Shown here one piece after another: positions 17,164 through 26,261 of a stretch of 64,000 bases of DNA. The translations under genes and the position numbers were made by a program. Every line of letters starts with the position of its first letter. Position 1 is the stretch's first letter. The stretch is from CAYVBE01 sp964572825 (GTDB taxonomy: Bacteria > Planctomycetota > Brocadiia > SM23-32). The notes under the pieces are model-generated. The model ran no database searches and was not told where the DNA came from. It worked only from the letters and a program-made list of their open reading frames with translations. The stretch lies in assembly GCA_964572825.1 (NCBI GenBank), contig CAZNGS010000013.1, forward strand, positions 20,518 to 84,517. The letters are read 5' to 3'.

Positions 17164-18942
17164 ATGAAGAAAGCGATCACGGCCCTATGGCTGGCGCTGG
17201 GCATATGGATGGCGTGCACCGGTCCGGCGGCGCGGACCGCCGCAGGCGTCGAGGTTCAGGGCAGCGTCCGGTACGCCGCGTTCGAGGTGACGGGCGAGCT
17301 GCCCGAGTCCCTGCCGCCGGTCTACCTGGTGGAACCGCAGGAGGAAGTGCTTCACCGGTTGCTCTCGCGGCTGCGGCAGGCGGCCTCCGATCCCCGGCTG
17401 TCGGGCCTGCTGGTGGAGGTTCACGATTTCCGAGGGGGGTGGGCCAAGGCACAAGAAATCCGCAAGGCCATACTTCAAAACCGGGCGGCCGGCAAGGTGG
17501 TGGTCTGCACCCTCGAAAACCCGGGCACCCTGGCCTATTACCTGTCCACCGCCGCAGACCGCGTCGTCATGGCCCCCGCCGGGCACCTGATGCTCTCCGG
17601 ACTGCGGATCGAGGCGGTATTCGCCCGGAAGCTGCTGGACATGGTCGGCGTAAAGGCGGACCTCGTGCAGGCCGGCGAATACAAAACGGCGGGGGAGGAA
17701 CTGACCCGGACGGGTTTCTCTGAACCCGCCCGCGATGCGCTCAGCTCCGTCCTGGAGGATTACTACACGCAACTGTCCAACGGCATCGCCGCCGGTCGCG
17801 CCATCAGCGTTGAGCGTGCCCGACAACTCCTCGCCGACGGGCCGTACACCGCCCGCAACGCCCTGGATGCCGGCCTGGTGGACGACGTTCTCTTCCGGGA
17901 CGAACTGGTGGCGGACCTGAGAGACCGCCACGACGGGTCCGTGGCGCTCGACACCGATTACGCCGGTGGCCAGAGGCCCCCCCGGAAGGCCCCCGGTCCG
18001 ATGGATATCTTCCAGTTGCTGATGCCTTCCCGGCCGCCCTCGCGCATCGCCCCGACCGGCCCCGCCGTGGCGGTGATCTACGCCGTCGGGCCCATCGTGA
18101 GGACGCAGGATTCCGAACTGAGCATCGGCGACCAGGTGGCGGGCACCGATCAGATCACACGGGCCATTCAGGCTGCGGTGGACGAGCCGAACGTGAAGGC
18201 GATCGTGCTGAGGGTGGACAGCCCCGGGGGCAGCGCCCTGGCGTCCGACCTCATATGGCGCCAGCTCCGCCGGGCAGACGCCGAGAAACCGGTCGTCGCC
18301 TCCCTCTCCGACACAGCCGCATCCGGCGGCTATTACATTGCCGCAGGAGCACGGCACATCGTTGCCGAGCCGGGAACACTGACGGGTTCCATCGGCGTGC
18401 TGGGGGGCAAGCTCGTGGTGGCGGAGCTGTGCGAGAAGATCGGCCTCACCGTGGACGTCATCCAGGCGGGAGAGGGCGGAGGGATGTTCTCCCCCTTCCG
18501 GGAGTTCAGCGACATCGAAAAGGCCCGGGTGCGGCAGTTGATCGGGGAGGTCTACGACCTGTTCGTGGACAGGGTGGCACAGACCCGACCGGCCCTCTCG
18601 GCGGTGCAGGTGGACCAGGTGGGCCAGGGACGCATCTGGACGGGCCGGCAGGCTGAACAGAACCACCTGGTGGACGGTCTGGGTGGTCTGTGGGATGCCA
18701 TCGAACGGGCCGCCGAAGCGGCCGGCATCCCCGATGAGCAAGAGGTCAAGGTGGTGCACCTGCCCCGGCCGCGCAGCCTGATGGAAGCCCTCTTTTTCGG
18801 GTCGGGGGTCAGCGCGCCTCCGGGGCCTCTGTCCGGGGTCCTGGCCCGTTTCCCCCGCCTGCGCGGCTACGTGCAGGCCCTTGTGGCATTGCGCGCGGAG
18901 CCGACCCTCTGCCTCATGCCGGTGCTGCTGTTCATTCGGTAG
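17164..18942 (+). CDS. sppA: Signal peptide peptidase SppA, long (67K) type
   Basis: A 592-residue membrane-anchored serine protease that degrades leftover signal peptides. The N-terminus carries a hydrophobic anchor (residues 4-18). Two tandem SppA/ClpP-like domains follow, as in the 618-residue E. coli enzyme. The catalytic Lys is K174 in GEYKTAGEELTRTGFS and the catalytic Ser is S387 in DTAASGGYYIAAGA; DSPGGSALASD precedes it. The start is chosen from GGGGAG five bases before the ATG and from the downstream position of the promoter. Its 3' end overlaps the convergent prfA by 11 bases. Confidence 0.92.
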   Translation: MKKAITALWLALGIWMACTGPAARTAAGVEVQGSVRYAAFEVTGELPESLPPVYLVEPQEEVLHRLLSRLRQAASDPRLSGLLVEVHDFRGGWAKAQEIRKAILQNRAAGKVVVCTLENPGTLAYYLSTAADRVVMAPAGHLMLSGLRIEAVFARKLLDMVGVKADLVQAGEYKTAGEELTRTGFSEPARDALSSVLEDYYTQLSNGIAAGRAISVERARQLLADGPYTARNALDAGLVDDVLFRDELVADLRDRHDGSVALDTDYAGGQRPPRKAPGPMDIFQLLMPSRPPSRIAPTGPAVAVIYAVGPIVRTQDSELSIGDQVAGTDQITRAIQAAVDEPNVKAIVLRVDSPGGSALASDLIWRQLRRADAEKPVVASLSDTAASGGYYIAAGARHIVAEPGTLTGSIGVLGGKLVVAELCEKIGLTVDVIQAGEGGGMFSPFREFSDIEKARVRQLIGEVYDLFVDRVAQTRPALSAVQVDQVGQGRIWTGRQAEQNHLVDGLGGLWDAIERAAEAAGIPDEQEVKVVHLPRPRSLMEALFFGSGVSAPPGPLSGVLARFPRLRGYVQALVALRAEPTLCLMPVLLFIR

Positions 18943-20065
18943 CGGCCGGGGCGGGGCCGCCGTCCTCGATGAAGGCCATCACCCGCTTCTGCCTGTCATA
19001 GGCGGCCAGGGCGTCGAACAGATCGTCGCAATTGCCCATCAGGATGCCGTCCAGCCCGAACAGGTCCAGGCCGACGCGGTGATCGGTCAGGCGGTCCTGG
19101 GGGAAGTTGTAGGTGCGGATGCGTTCGTTGCGATCGCCGGAGCCGACCTGGGACCGGCGGAGGGCGTCGCGCTGCTGCCGGCGTTCCCGTTCCAGCTTTT
19201 CATACAGCCGGGCGCGCAGCACCTTCATCGCCTGCTTGCGGTTGGCCTGCTGGGATTTTTGATCCTGGCAGCGCACGGTGATACCCGTGGGCTTGTGGAC
19301 TATGCGCACGCAGGAGCTGGTCTTGTTCACGTGCTGCCCCCCCGGCCCGGAAGATCGGATGAAGGACGTATCCAGGTCCTCCGGGTTGATCTGCACCTCC
19401 ACCTCCCGCGCCTCCGGCAGCACGGCCACGGTGGCCAGGCTGGTGTGTATGCGGCCCTGGGATTCGGTCTCGGGCACGCGCTGGACGCGGTGGCCGCCGC
19501 TCTCGTAGCGCAGCTTCCGCCATGCGCCGGGGCCGCTTATGGAGAAGATGACTTCGCGAAAGCCTCCCAGGTCTGTCTCGTTCGCGTTGATCAGCTCGGC
19601 CTTCCATCCGTGCCTCTCCGCGTAGCGGGAGTACATGCGGAAAAGGTCGGCGGCGAACAGCGCGGCCTCCTCACCACCCGTCCCCGGTCGTATCTCCACG
19701 ATGACGTTGCGGTTGGCCTCGGCGCCGTCGGAGACCAGGAACTCGATGGCTTCCGACAGCAGGCGGGCTTCTTCCCGGTCGGCCTCGTCGATCTCTTCAC
19801 GGGCCAGCTCGCACAGTTCCTCGTCGCCCTCCTCCTGCAACAGCTCCCGCCCCTCCCGACGGCGGCGGCGTGCCTGTTGAATCCGCTCGTACAGGTCCAC
19901 CAGGCCGGCCAGCCAGCCGTGCTCCTGCGCCAGGCCCGCCAGCCGCGTGCTGTCCGCTATGACGTCCGGGTCGGACAGAAGCCGCTCCACCTCCCGGTGG
20001 CGTTCGGCCAGCTCCGCCAGCCTTTCGACCAGCTCGTCCCTTATGTCCTCGTCAAGTTCGATCAT
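18932..20065 (-). CDS. prfA: Peptide chain release factor 1
   Basis: A 377-residue RF1 that terminates translation at UAA and UAG. The peptidyl-transferase motif GGQ is at 242-244 in SSGPGGQHVNKT. The stop-codon recognition region has P-E-T (198-200) within RVQRVPETESQGRIHTS, the PxT form of RF1 rather than the SPF of RF2. Length is slightly above the usual 355-360, mainly through a charged N-terminal coiled region. It lies 99 bases downstream of rpmE, a common pairing, with a terminator-like hairpin between them. Confidence 0.95.
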   Translation of the reverse strand: MIELDEDIRDELVERLAELAERHREVERLLSDPDVIADSTRLAGLAQEHGWLAGLVDLYERIQQARRRRREGRELLQEEGDEELCELAREEIDEADREEARLLSEAIEFLVSDGAEANRNVIVEIRPGTGGEEAALFAADLFRMYSRYAERHGWKAELINANETDLGGFREVIFSISGPGAWRKLRYESGGHRVQRVPETESQGRIHTSLATVAVLPEAREVEVQINPEDLDTSFIRSSGPGGQHVNKTSSCVRIVHKPTGITVRCQDQKSQQANRKQAMKVLRARLYEKLERERRQQRDALRRSQVGSGDRNERIRTYNFPQDRLTDHRVGLDLFGLDGILMGNCDDLFDALAAYDRQKRVMAFIEDGGPAPAATE

Positions 20066-20119
20066 GGTATTGACGGCTCATCTGGACCCGGCCAGCAGGC
20101 GGCCGGGGTGCAGCGTACA

Positions 20120-20149
20120 TAAAAGCCCTTCCGCCGGCACAGCGGAAGG
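20120..20149 (-). terminator. Hairpin terminator downstream of rpmE
   Basis: CCTTCCGC (20127-20134) pairs with GCGGAAGG (20142-20149) around a 7-base loop. On the minus strand the stem is followed by GCTTTTAT. It would end or attenuate the rpmE transcript before prfA. Confidence 0.6.
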
Positions 20150-20164
20150 ACTCTCCAAGTTCGG

Positions 20165-20410
20165 CTATTGAGCCGCATTCTCCTCGGCGATGCGGGCTTT
20201 CCGCTCCTCGATGTGCTTGCCCCACCTCTTCTGGAACTTCTCCACGCGCCCTGCACTGTCCACCAGCTTCTGCTTGCCGGTGTAGAACGGATGGCACTTC
20301 GAGCAGACCTCGACGCGCATGACCGGCCGGGTAGCACGGGTTATGAACCGCTCCCCGCAGCCGCAGATCACTTCACAACGCACGTATTCGGGATGAACGT
20401 CCGGTTTCAT
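20165..20410 (-). CDS. rpmE: 50S ribosomal protein L31, zinc-binding form
   Basis: An 81-residue L31 with the zinc ribbon C16-x-C18 and C36-x-x-C39 (CGCGERF and CSKCHPFYTG), hence the C+ type. The C-terminal extension, EKFQKRWGKHIEERKARI, is normal. It sits upstream of prfA as in many bacteria and has its own promoter at 20452-20479. Confidence 0.95.
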   Translation of the reverse strand: MKPDVHPEYVRCEVICGCGERFITRATRPVMRVEVCSKCHPFYTGKQKLVDSAGRVEKFQKRWGKHIEERKARIAEENAAQ

Positions 20411-20451
20411 GGGTGGCTCCGTATCGTCACAGGCTCATCGGCAACACTTCC

Positions 20452-20479
20452 ATTATACAATTCGGGCCCGAAGAATCAA
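20452..20479 (-). promoter_or_regulatory. Promoter of rpmE
   Basis: Minus strand: -35 TTGATT (20479-20474), 16-base spacer, perfect -10 TATAAT (20457-20452). Start near 20445, about 35 bases before the ATG. Confidence 0.65.
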
Positions 20480-20499
20480 TCGAAGCAAGCCGCCGGAGC

Positions 20500-22422
20500 T
20501 CAAGCCCCTTCGGACGGCTGCGGCGCTTCCCCTCCGGCCGTCTGGCTCTTGCGTCTCGCCGCGGCTGCGACGGCGAGCACCCCCCTGTAGGCCACGAAGA
20601 GACCCAGGATTATCAATGCCACGGCAACGGCGGCCAGAAGGCGTTTCGGTTCGGCTCCCTCTTCAGGTGTCAGAAAGTCGATCAGTTTGTAAACCAGCGC
20701 CCCCATGGCCGTGATGAACACCAGCACCGCCGGCACCGCCGTGAAAACCCACGATCGGGCCCGGCTCATGAGGTAAACGGTTGCGATAATGAGGGCCATG
20801 GCCGCGATGAGCTGGTTCGCCGACCCGAAGATGGGCCAGATCGCCCTCCAGTTGCCCAGGGCCAGCGCGCCCGCACAGACACCGATGAACACCGTCGCCA
20901 CGTAGCGGTTCTTCAGCGGCTTGATGCCGAAGGTGTCCGCGAAAAGCTCCGAGCAGATGTAGCGGGTGATGCGCGTCGCACTGTCCAGCGTGGTCATGAC
21001 AAAGGTCTTGAGCATCGTGATGCCGATCAGGAAGCCGATGGTGGGGAACATGCTCTCGATGAGCTTTCCGTAACCCCGGCCGAAGGTCCCGATCCAGCCG
21101 GTTCGTGCCATCAGTTTCTGGTAGACGAATCCTTCCTGCCCGGCCGGCACCCGCTGCCAGTAGAGCCCGGCCGTCACGGCCAGCACCGCCAGCAGTCCCA
21201 GGGCCGATTCCATGATCATGCCCCCGTATCCGATCTGGCGCGCGCTCTGCACGGCGGGCAGTTGCTTGGAGGTCGTGCCGCTGGCCACCAGGCTGTGGAA
21301 GCCGGATATGGCGCTGCAGGCGATAACCACGAAGAGCATGGGCCACAACCAGCCCTGCTGGCCGCCCTGGAAGGCGACAAAATGCGGGCTCTGCAGCGTC
21401 GGCCGCGACAGAACGACCCCCGTGAAGCCCAGCACCATGCCGATGAACAGAACGGCCGCCGCCAGATGATCCCGCGGCTGCAGCAGCACCGTCACGGGCA
21501 GCACCGCCGCCACCATGGCGTAGATCAGCAGGATGACAGTCCACGATTTGGCAACTTTGCCAAGGGTGTTCTTGGCCAGAGCCCGTAGTTCGGCCAGGCG
21601 TTCCTGCTGTCGGGGGTTCAACTTCTCTTCGTCCATGCCATCCAGACGCCCGGTGGCCAGGTCCGGTTTACCTTCCTGGAGCAGCGCGGCCGCCGAGGCC
21701 ATCTGCGCCTCGAAGCCCTCCTGCGGCACATCCTCGAGCTGTCCGATCGCCCCTGCAACGGCCTGCCGGTCCACCGTGGGCCACGGCAGCCGTAGTGGGA
21801 GGTGATACCCGGCAACGACGAGGCCGGCCAGCAGCGCCAGGCCGATCACGGTGCTCACGGCGATCGGCAGGGGAGTGTGATAGACCAGCACGCCGACGAT
21901 CAGCGCGACGAAAATGAGGCCGAATGTCGGAATGACCACCGCCGGCGTGGTCGCCAGCGTCTGGCCCGCCACGGCGGCAAACACGGCCACGATGAGGATG
22001 AGCGCCAGGAAGACGAAACAGCCGAACACGATTTTGGCGGACCGGCCCAGAACAGACTCGCTCAGGTCGCTGACGGACCGGCCTTTGTTCTCCAGGGAGG
22101 TGGCCAGCGCCATGTAGTCATGAACGGCGCCGAAGAATATGCCGCCCAGCACGATCCACAGAACCGCCGGGAGCCACCCCCACACCAGGCACGCCACGAC
22201 GGGACCGATGATGGGCGCCGCGCCCGCGATGGAGGCAAAGTGGTGCCCGAAAAGCATGCTCCAGTGCCTGGCCGGCACGTAGTCCACGCCGTCCCTCATC
22301 TCCACCGCCGGCGGCGTCATGCCCTGGTCAAGACCCGCCCACTGCACGACCTTCTTGCTGTAGAACAGGTAGCCCAGCGCCAGGGCCCCCAGCCCGATAC
22401 CACCCAGAACCAGAGCATTCAT
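20500..22422 (-). CDS. cstA: Carbon starvation protein CstA family transporter
   Basis: A 640-residue inner-membrane protein with many hydrophobic segments. It carries the CstA signature FASIAGAAPIIGPVVA and the following block GGIFFGAVHDYMALATSLENKGRSVSDL. Family members take up peptides or pyruvate. A hydrophilic loop of about 80 residues sits after the sixth or seventh membrane segment (QLEDVPQEGFEAQ onward), longer than usual. The start at 22422 is supported by GAGGAGAAGG upstream. A strong promoter lies immediately upstream and divergent to the next gene. Confidence 0.9.
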   Translation of the reverse strand: MNALVLGGIGLGALALGYLFYSKKVVQWAGLDQGMTPPAVEMRDGVDYVPARHWSMLFGHHFASIAGAAPIIGPVVACLVWGWLPAVLWIVLGGIFFGAVHDYMALATSLENKGRSVSDLSESVLGRSAKIVFGCFVFLALILIVAVFAAVAGQTLATTPAVVIPTFGLIFVALIVGVLVYHTPLPIAVSTVIGLALLAGLVVAGYHLPLRLPWPTVDRQAVAGAIGQLEDVPQEGFEAQMASAAALLQEGKPDLATGRLDGMDEEKLNPRQQERLAELRALAKNTLGKVAKSWTVILLIYAMVAAVLPVTVLLQPRDHLAAAVLFIGMVLGFTGVVLSRPTLQSPHFVAFQGGQQGWLWPMLFVVIACSAISGFHSLVASGTTSKQLPAVQSARQIGYGGMIMESALGLLAVLAVTAGLYWQRVPAGQEGFVYQKLMARTGWIGTFGRGYGKLIESMFPTIGFLIGITMLKTFVMTTLDSATRITRYICSELFADTFGIKPLKNRYVATVFIGVCAGALALGNWRAIWPIFGSANQLIAAMALIIATVYLMSRARSWVFTAVPAVLVFITAMGALVYKLIDFLTPEEGAEPKRLLAAVAVALIILGLFVAYRGVLAVAAAARRKSQTAGGEAPQPSEGA

Positions 22423-22457
22423 CGCGCCTTCTCCTCGCATCGCCCGGCGGAGCCGCT

Positions 22458-22487
22458 ATTATATCGGGTGGGTCGGAAATGGGTCAA
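22458..22487 (-). promoter_or_regulatory. Promoter of cstA
   Basis: Minus strand: -35 TTGACC (22487-22482), 18-base spacer, perfect -10 TATAAT (22463-22458). The start falls about 30 bases before the ATG. Confidence 0.68.
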
Positions 22488-22656
22488 TCGCAACGGACCC
22501 GGCCCTCGTCGACCTGTTGAACAACAGACGGTATGCGCGTTGCCGCGAAACTCAACGCTGAAGACGCTTTTTTGTGTGCAGCACAGGCACCCCCGGGCTC
22601 CGAAGCTCGGAGAGTGAAGGAGGCTCGCCTGTGTCCTTGCTCCATGGAGGTTCGGA

Positions 22657-24060
22657 ATGAACGTAGTTCTGGTCGTCTTCGATTCGCTGCGCAAGGACTG
22701 CATCGGGGCTTACGGCACCCCCGGCTGGTGGCGGGTGCGCACACCACACCTGGACGCCCTGGCGGCGGAGTCGCTCCTGTTCGACCGTGCATATCCGGAG
22801 TCGCTTCCCACGCTGCCAACCCGCCGCGCCCTCTACACGGGCCGCCGGGTCTACCCGTTCGTGGAGGCGGATTTCCGGCTGCGGGGCGATTTTGTGGGCG
22901 CTCCGGGCTGGGGGCCGATTCCCGAGCATCACGACACCCTGGCCGAGATGCTGGGCGATGCCGGCTACCGCACGGGGCTGGTGGCGGACGTCTACCATAT
23001 GTTCAAGCCCTCGAAGAACTTCTGGCGGGGTTTCGACCAGTGGACCTTCCTGCGCGGCCAGGAGATGGACCCCTACCGCAGCGGCCCGGAGCCGACGCGG
23101 GAGGATCTGGACTACTGGCTGCCGGAGGAGATGCGCACCCCGCGGAAGGAAGCTTTCATCCGACAGTGCCTCAAGAACATGCACGACCGGACGAAAGAGG
23201 AGGATTACTTCAACGCGCGCGTGCTTATCGAGGCCGTCCGCTGGCTGGAGCAGAACCGGGACGCGGACCGGTTCTTCTTGACCGTGGAGTCGTTCGACCC
23301 CCACGAGCCCTGGTTCGTGCCCGAGCACTACCGTCGGATGTACGATGATTCCGACGGACGGGAGCAGGTTGTAAGCGGTTATTCGGGGGAGACGGAGCTG
23401 CCCCCGGACCTGCTGCGCCGCACCAGGGCCAACTACAGCGGTCTGGTCACGATGTGCGACCGGTGGTTCGGCTACCTGCGGGAGGCGATGGAGAACCTGG
23501 GCCTGCTGGAGGATACCGTTCTGATCGTTACCAGCGACCACGGCCATTCCATCGGGGACGGCGGCTACCTGGGCAAGCGCGGCTACCCGTCCCACCCCTC
23601 GGTTTACGACGTGCCGCTCTTCGTGCGCCATCCGGAGGGGCGGGGCGCCGCACAGAGGACCGACGCCATCGTGCAGCACCACGACATCTCCGCAGAAGTG
23701 CTGCGGTTCGCCGGGCTGGAATCCGGCGAATACCTGGACGGGCGCCCCTTCCTCGAGGATGCCCTGGCGGGCGAGAGAATCAGGGACCATGCCACCGTCG
23801 CCTGGGGCTCGGCCGTCACCGTGGTGACCGAGAGGTGGTACATGAACTGCAAGGTGGACGGCAGAGGCGCCTTCCTGTACGACCTGGAGGCCGAGTCCCC
23901 CTTCGAGCAGAACCTGGCCGACCAGCACAGGGACCAGGTGGAGAAGCTCTTCCACATGGCACTGCGCGATGCGGGAGGGGGGTTCCCGGATTACCTGATG
24001 GACCTGGCCTGGAGCCAGGAGGACGCCCCGGGCTGCAGCGACCTGGCGGCGAGAACTTAA
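22657..24060 (+). CDS. Sulfatase-fold hydrolase with Thr in place of Cys/Ser
   Basis: A 467-residue alkaline-phosphatase-superfamily protein. Metal-binding D9 is in VVFDSLRKD. The nucleophile motif reads ESLPTLPTRRALYTGRR, aligning T52-x-P-x-R with the sulfatase C/S-x-P-x-R, so the formylglycine precursor is absent. The second metal site is VTSDHGHSIGDGGYLGKRG, complete. The fold and metal site look intact, so it is more likely a phosphodiesterase-, phosphonate- or phosphotransfer-type enzyme than a classical sulfatase. No signal peptide. The preceding gap (22423-22656) holds the cstA promoter and no gene. Confidence 0.8.
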   Translation: MNVVLVVFDSLRKDCIGAYGTPGWWRVRTPHLDALAAESLLFDRAYPESLPTLPTRRALYTGRRVYPFVEADFRLRGDFVGAPGWGPIPEHHDTLAEMLGDAGYRTGLVADVYHMFKPSKNFWRGFDQWTFLRGQEMDPYRSGPEPTREDLDYWLPEEMRTPRKEAFIRQCLKNMHDRTKEEDYFNARVLIEAVRWLEQNRDADRFFLTVESFDPHEPWFVPEHYRRMYDDSDGREQVVSGYSGETELPPDLLRRTRANYSGLVTMCDRWFGYLREAMENLGLLEDTVLIVTSDHGHSIGDGGYLGKRGYPSHPSVYDVPLFVRHPEGRGAAQRTDAIVQHHDISAEVLRFAGLESGEYLDGRPFLEDALAGERIRDHATVAWGSAVTVVTERWYMNCKVDGRGAFLYDLEAESPFEQNLADQHRDQVEKLFHMALRDAGGGFPDYLMDLAWSQEDAPGCSDLAART

Positions 24061-24100
24061 CAGCCTCCGCGCTGGCGTCAGCGCAAGGAGACGTGGCTGA

Positions 24101-24247
24101 ATGCACCCATCGAACTTCCCCGGCGACGTGGGCATCGACCAGGCCCTTACGCCCCTGCAGACGGCGCTGACGTTTGGGCTGATGGGCCTGTGCCTGGTGA
24201 CCCTGGTGATCTACCTGGTGTGGAAACTGCCCCGGGGCGGTGACTGA
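24101..24247 (+). CDS. Small single-span membrane protein
   Basis: A 48-codon frame 40 bases downstream of the sulfatase-fold gene. A hydrophilic N-terminus is followed by one strongly hydrophobic helix (about residues 20-42) and the tail WKLPRGGD. AAGGAGA lies about 10 bases before the ATG. Small proteins of this shape often partner with a membrane complex; here none is obvious. Unrecognised; support is the ribosome site and the clear membrane helix. Confidence 0.45.
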   Translation: MHPSNFPGDVGIDQALTPLQTALTFGLMGLCLVTLVIYLVWKLPRGGD

Positions 24248-24306
24248 GACGCCGCTGCAGGAGGCGGACCTGCCCGTTTTGAGTACGGAACTATCCATTT
24301 GGGGTA

Positions 24307-24328
24307 GCTGAGGTGTCCTCGCCTCAGC
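24307..24328. repeat. Intergenic palindrome GCTGAGG.G-TCCT-CGCCTCAGC
   Basis: A 9-bp stem (one G-T pair) with loop TCCT. The same unit, preceded by GGGTA, recurs at 35707-35728. TGCCCGTTTTG also precedes both, here separated from the hairpin by about 20 extra bases. Confidence 0.65.
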
Positions 24329-24529
24329 GGGAGCTGTACCGACACCGGCTTCACAAACCGCCCCGCACGTGACCCTGGTTGAGAACCAGACTATGCAGCC
24401 CCCGGATCACCTGTTTTGCCATCGGGCCGACGGAGCGGGTTCTATAACAGTGCCCACGGACCATCCGCCCCAGCGGGGTGATTCCTGCCCCTCCGGTGAC
24501 CGTCGCGCCCCTCTGCCGGGGGGGTGGCC

Positions 24530-26014
24530 TCAGCGCACGGGTATTTCGACGTAGGCACTGCGGCCTGTCTCGATGTCCAGGATGCGGAGGATGACCTTGT
24601 TGGCGTCTTTCAGCTCGCCCATGATCTCGCGATACTCGTCCACGTCCGCAACGGGCTTGCGGTTGACGCTGAAGATCATGTCTCCCCGCGAAAGCACACG
24701 GGCGGCGGGGCTGTCGGGAGAGACGTTCGTCACCTCCACGCCGCGCGTTGTGCGCAGCCTCAGTTTCTCCGCTTTTTCGCGGGTGATGTTCTGCACGGCC
24801 ACGCCAAACCAGTCAGCCGAGCCCAGTTCAGCGCCAAGCTCGCCGACCCTGACGGTAAGCGTTTTCTCTTCTCCTTTGCGCCACACCGTTATCTCCACCT
24901 TTTCGCCGGGTTCGGTCGCGGCCGCCATCTGCCGGAACTGGTTCGCATTGTTGACCTTCCGGCCATCGTATTTGACCACGATGTCACCGTGTTCCAGGCC
25001 GGCCTCTTCGGCAGGCGTTCCTTCTTCGACTTCGTGGATCAGGACTCCGTTGGTGCTGCCGAATCCGAATGTTTCGGCCATTCCCGGTGTCAGGTCCGAG
25101 ATGCGCACGCCCAGGTAACCGCGGCGGATCTCCGCTCCGGTTTTCAGCTCTTCCAGGATGCTGGAGGCCATGTTGACCGGAATGGCGAACCCGATGCCGA
25201 CGTTGCCCATGTAGCCGCGGCTGGGGCTGAGGATGGCCGTGTTGATGCCGACAACCTGGCCCTGGAGGTTTACCAGGGGGCCGCCGCTGTTGCCCGGATT
25301 GATGGCCGCGTCGGTCTGGATCAGGCTCTCGTACTCGGCCACGCCGATGCCGCTGCGGCCCTTGGCGCTGATGATCCCCGCGCTGACGGTGTGGGTCAGT
25401 CCGAAGGGGCTGCCCACGGCCAGAACCCATTGCCCTATCTCCAGCTTCGAGGAATCCCCCAGTTCGACGGTGGGCAGGTCCTCGAAGTCTCCCTTCAGCT
25501 TGATGACCGCCAGGTCCGTCTTGTCATCGGTTCCCGTCACTTCGGCCTCGAAGGTCCGCCCGTCCGCGAGTTTAACCTCCAGCTCGTCGGCCTTCTCCAC
25601 CACGTGTCTATTGGTCAGGATGTGGCCCTGCCGGTCCAGGATCATGCCGGAGCCCAGGCCCTGGCGCCTCTGCTCTCGTTCGGGCATGCGGAAATAACGG
25701 TCGAAATCCGGGAACCGTCTGCGCAGGAACTCATCGAAGAACGGATCGTTGAAACCGAACGGCGAGCGCTCGCTTCGGATAACCTGGGTCGTCTGGATGG
25801 AGACGACGGCCGGGCCCACCTTGTCGGCCGCGTGCTGGAAGAGCTTCTCCAGTTTCGTGGCGAATTCCGCCAGTTCTTTCACCTCCTGCGGCGACACCGG
25901 ATCGGGCGCTGCATCCACCGGGGCCGGAGCCGGTCCGGTCAGAACCCCGTTCAGCAAAATGCCCGCGACCAGCAGAGCTGCGATGCCTACCCATGCTGAC
26001 AGCTTCCCGCTCAT
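24530..26014 (-). CDS. HtrA/DegP-family periplasmic serine protease
   Basis: A 494-residue envelope quality-control protease. An N-terminal membrane or signal segment spans residues 9-25. The trypsin-like domain has the triad H137 (ILTNRHVV), D167 (DKTDLAVIKL) and S243 (NPGNSGGPLV). Two PDZ domains follow, about 285-375 and 395-490. The start at 26014 has GGGAGGA seven bases upstream; a longer frame to 26086 lies across the promoter region. The enzyme acts on misfolded periplasmic proteins and probably feeds the envelope stress response. Confidence 0.92.
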   Translation of the reverse strand: MSGKLSAWVGIAALLVAGILLNGVLTGPAPAPVDAAPDPVSPQEVKELAEFATKLEKLFQHAADKVGPAVVSIQTTQVIRSERSPFGFNDPFFDEFLRRRFPDFDRYFRMPEREQRRQGLGSGMILDRQGHILTNRHVVEKADELEVKLADGRTFEAEVTGTDDKTDLAVIKLKGDFEDLPTVELGDSSKLEIGQWVLAVGSPFGLTHTVSAGIISAKGRSGIGVAEYESLIQTDAAINPGNSGGPLVNLQGQVVGINTAILSPSRGYMGNVGIGFAIPVNMASSILEELKTGAEIRRGYLGVRISDLTPGMAETFGFGSTNGVLIHEVEEGTPAEEAGLEHGDIVVKYDGRKVNNANQFRQMAAATEPGEKVEITVWRKGEEKTLTVRVGELGAELGSADWFGVAVQNITREKAEKLRLRTTRGVEVTNVSPDSPAARVLSRGDMIFSVNRKPVADVDEYREIMGELKDANKVILRILDIETGRSAYVEIPVR

Positions 26015-26125
26015 ATCCGATTCCTCCCTTGAAACGGACGGTTCTGCCGGGGGCGCACAACACCCCCGCCAGCAGATGAGTTGCAATGGACCAGGAAATT
26101 GTTCGTGCCCTTACCCCCAGAACAA

Positions 26126-26154
26126 CATTCTACAGCGCGCGCATCGGCAAGTAA
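26126..26154 (-). promoter_or_regulatory. Promoter of the HtrA gene
   Basis: Minus strand: -35 TTTACT (26154-26149), 17-base spacer, -10 TAGAAT (26131-26126). Start near 26119, about 100 bases before the start codon. Confidence 0.45.
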
Positions 26155-26185
26155 AACCCCCGGCCGGGGAACCGGCGGCGGCAGT

Positions 26186-26213
26186 TTGACCGGCGCCCCC
26201 CTGGTGCTATACT
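26186..26213 (+). promoter_or_regulatory. Promoter of the M42 peptidase operon
   Basis: -35 TTGACC (26186-26191), 16-base spacer, -10 TATACT (26208-26213). Start near 26220, about 40 bases before the start codon. Confidence 0.6.
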
Positions 26214-26261
26214 GGAGAGCTTCGCCCTCCCGATAGACCAGTAACTCGGAGGATGCCGGGC

